From the NCBI RefSeq assembly GCF_027596085.1, contig NC_072456.1:23234718-23298717 (forward strand): DNA of 64,000 nt, read 5' to 3'. The translations under genes and the position numbers were made by a program. Position 1 is the stretch's first letter; every line of letters starts with the position of its first letter. The notes beneath the pieces were generated by a model. It saw only the letters and a list, made by a program, of their open reading frames with translations. It was not told where the DNA came from and made no database searches. Below are positions 61,328 to 64,000 of the stretch, piece after piece. Source of the stretch: Anoplopoma fimbria (Eukaryota > Chordata > Actinopteri > Perciformes > Anoplopomatidae).

Positions 61328-63792
61328 CCTGTTGCCCTCTCTGCCTATGCATTGCTGCCCCCTTTCAGCAAAAGACATGATTATTGCTTCATCAACAAAC
61401 TGTAAAAAAGGGTCTATGTTAGCCTGATTAAAGTCAATGATAAACGACAACATGATCATTTACAGGCATTAGGTTTCAAAGGAAAAGGTTTTACTTTCAC
61501 TGCAGCGCTCCCCAAAAGACTTACAACGGTTATAATTTGTGCTTGGAGTAAAAAACAACAACAGAGAGCTGTATCTGTGGACAGTATGATGAGTGGTGTT
61601 TAAAGTCCGTTTTGTTGCCCTGAAGAAAAACTTTCATTTTTCTCCGAATGTCCAGCCACAATTGCATGAGAGTCCGTGGGTCTTAATTGTGGGTTTCCTT
61701 TACCACTACACACGGTAAACATGTGATTACAAAAACGGCTTGTTTCTGTTGGACGTCTAATTGCTGGTTGCATTGCGGTTTTCGCCATGATGTCACTTTC
61801 CCTAACATTAACTGTCAGAGGAGGTGTCGCTTTGACTTCCATAATGGGCATGTTTGGTTTTTTTGGGGGGGACTCGGAGGGGCGTTTTGTCACACGTCCG
61901 ACCACATTTCTGGACCAGACAGGATGTCCTAAACAAAGTTCACGCTCTGGACGCCGCTGGGAGAGGATGATGTAGCGGCACTGTAGGTGGCGGAGATACA
62001 CAAAGTCTCAAAAGTGTGTTTGCGTGGCATCTGTGTGTGTTTGTGTGTGTGTGTGTGTGTGCGTCAGTGCCAGAGTGAATTTTTGTGTATATGGGCGAGT
62101 GGGGGTGGCAGGGCTATAATCTGCTCCAAACTGCTTGCGGGCAGAGGCGAGGTGGGCGAGACAGTGATACAGAGAGAGGGAGAGTAAGGGAGGGAGGGGG
62201 GGGGGACAAGCAAGGATGAAATGAGTTGGCGAGAGAGAAGAATAACAGAAAGAAAGGAAAAAAAACAAGGGTGGGAGGGAGGGAGGAGAGGTGAGGAGTG
62301 TGGATTCGTACGGATGCTCTACAGCTACTGTACCCGCTGTCCTCTCCCACCCGTTGTCACGCCGGGCTCCGTGGGCGCCGGCGAGGCAGCTAATTCCTCT
62401 GACATTTACGCCGCTCTCTCAGTCCTCCATGACGCAAGACTCGGCCGCCGCCGCTGTCGGCACCCACGACGGCCTCAGGTGGACGAGACAGACGCTGGAT
62501 GGAGCAGACGAGATTGGACGCAAACAGGGAAAAAGAAAAAGAAAAAGAAAGCCAAGCCAAGGTCCTGCATATTGTGTTGTATTGTACAGTATGTCTTGAA
62601 TAAAACAGGATTAGTGTGGGTGGAAGAATAAGGCAACGGAGCAGTGCGGAGGAGAGGAGCGGAAGGAGATGAAGGAGAGGAAGAGGAGAGGGAGCAGAGT
62701 AGAAAAATAGTTAAAAAAAAAAAAAAAAAAAAGTGGGAAATTGAAAGTGCAAGGAATTTACAATTTTTCTCCACTCTTCCATGCCAAAGTATGCACTTGG
62801 GTTTTTAAATGAATTCACTTAACGATGTCAAGTAACACTTACAAACAGAATACGGCAACTTTTCAGGAGTTTTTGGCTCGTTGATCGTCTTATCTGACAT
62901 CACCAAAAAAAAAGAAGTGTTTCACTTTTCTAAGTGCAGTTACAGTTCTGCATGTCTTGCAGGTCAAACTCACTGGTTGAAGGAATGTAAATGAAGATAA
63001 CTAGCAACTATCATCAACAACTACCGATGTGTGGATTGGGCCTTTTGTTTGGAGCAACTGTTTGTTTGAAAGTGTTGATATAGATTTCTTATTGTGATGA
63101 ATTTCCTATAATGTTAAATGTTCTGTATCATTGTTTTTTTTTTTACATTTTAAAGTGTTTTAACTTTTGAATGAGCACTCTTTATAATGACAGAAACTAA
63201 AGAAAGAATATTGTTCATGATATCGTGATGACAAGGAAAGTGAAAAAAATGTTTAGGAAAACTGAAGTGGCAGATGTTTTGGTACAAGGACACCATCTTA
63301 GAAGCCCTCATTTGAAACTGTTTGACACTTTCAAAACAAAATACTTGGCAGATGATTGGATGAACCATCTGTCAATCAAACGCTCGCCCCAAACCAGTGA
63401 ATGGAAGATCGCAAACATCTTTTCTTTCCGATAAAAGTATTCAGTACCGTCCTTTGTTCTCCTTACAATGAATAAATACTCTCCAGCTCTGATGTAACTG
63501 ACGCTATTGGCTCTTTAAAAAGTGAAAATCCATTTAATGTGGGTTTTACTAGTGAAGCTCCACCACAGTAATGGCTTGTCTACTTCCGCCTACAACCTGG
63601 ATTTGTCTATTTGGAGTACTTGACTGCAGGATAGGCCTGAATATGTATAATGATATAATATTGATATTTTTAGTGCTGTAACTTCTCTTTAATGCTATCA
63701 GGGCCTTAACTTTACGAGGTGGCTGCCAGACTAACAAGCAGACATAAGCTTTTGGTTGTCATTTTTAGTCATTTTTATATTTGTTCTGCAAG

Positions 63793-63826
63793 ATTACTGC
63801 ATAGTATTCAAATACTATGCAGTAAT
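63793..63826. other. Perfect 16-bp inverted repeat with a 2-base loop
   Basis: Left arm attactgcatagtatt (63793-63808), loop ca, right arm the exact reverse complement (63811-63826). It could form a hairpin or cruciform, and lies 10 bp before the repeat at 63836. Confidence 0.9.
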
Positions 63827-63835
63827 ATGTCAGCT

Positions 63836-64000
63836 TAAAGGAATACTTCGCCCAAAAAACCCATTATAATATAAATGACTCACCCTGTGTTACCTTGAAT
63901 TCTTAAAGAAAACGTGTGACATGAATACGTGTCATGTGTTTGATGCTTTGTAGTATATTTTTACGCCAAACTTAAGACTCTGTTTGTCGTTCAGGTTCAT
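63836..64000 (+). repeat. Teleost interspersed repeat, cut by the window end
   Basis: Starts ttaaaggaatacttcgccca and continues with tgactcaccctgtgttacct, then tgaattcttaaagaaaacg, a pattern common in fish genomes. The right end is outside the window. Confidence 0.6.

Noticed and set aside
61600..62001. 133-residue minus-strand open frame
   Set aside because: No domain recognised; sequence character suggests repeat or chance, and there is no splice or promoter support.

Overview
This window is vertebrate nuclear DNA, almost certainly from a teleost and probably a percomorph. It has introns with GT/AG splice sites and very dense (CA)n/(GT)n microsatellites. It also carries fish-type interspersed repeats: L2-clade LINE 3' ends with a (TAATG)n tail, tRNA-derived SINEs, and MITE-like elements. 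There are no operons, phage genes or CRISPR arrays.

Only one protein-coding gene can be supported: the 3' two-thirds of midn (midnolin) on the + strand. Four coding exons are visible at 7850-8420, 9633-9796, 10007-10330 and 17174-17436, followed by a long U/A-rich 3' UTR running to about 21.05 kb. The exons encoding the N-terminal ubiquitin-like domain are not found, so bases 1-7849 are read as intron and the gene starts upstream of the window. The exons present encode the two halves of the Catch domain, which grips substrates, and the C-terminal proteasome-binding helix with its basic stretch. Midnolin delivers short-lived nuclear proteins, notably immediate-early transcription factors, to the proteasome without ubiquitination.

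The most notable gene-level oddity lies in the low-complexity linker between the Catch halves. With the best splice sites, exons 7850-8420 and 9633-9796 cannot be read in one continuous frame. Either the assembly has indels in the C-rich and AGCCCCAGC repeats, or a weaker internal donor is used.

From about 21.06 kb to 64 kb I find no convincing gene. The interval holds many microsatellites, a roughly 500-bp (ACAT)n array and a roughly 500-bp purine tract. It also holds two L2 3' fragments (one with a clear target-site duplication, one nested in an older repeat), two tRNA-derived SINEs, and a TA-flanked MITE nested inside another repeat. A 16-bp perfect hairpin sits near the right edge. Some unique, repeat-poor stretches (about 34.9-35.55, 42.3-42.56 and 60.6-60.85 kb) look like possible cis-regulatory DNA, but that is inference. 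I see no evidence of a novel multi-gene system.
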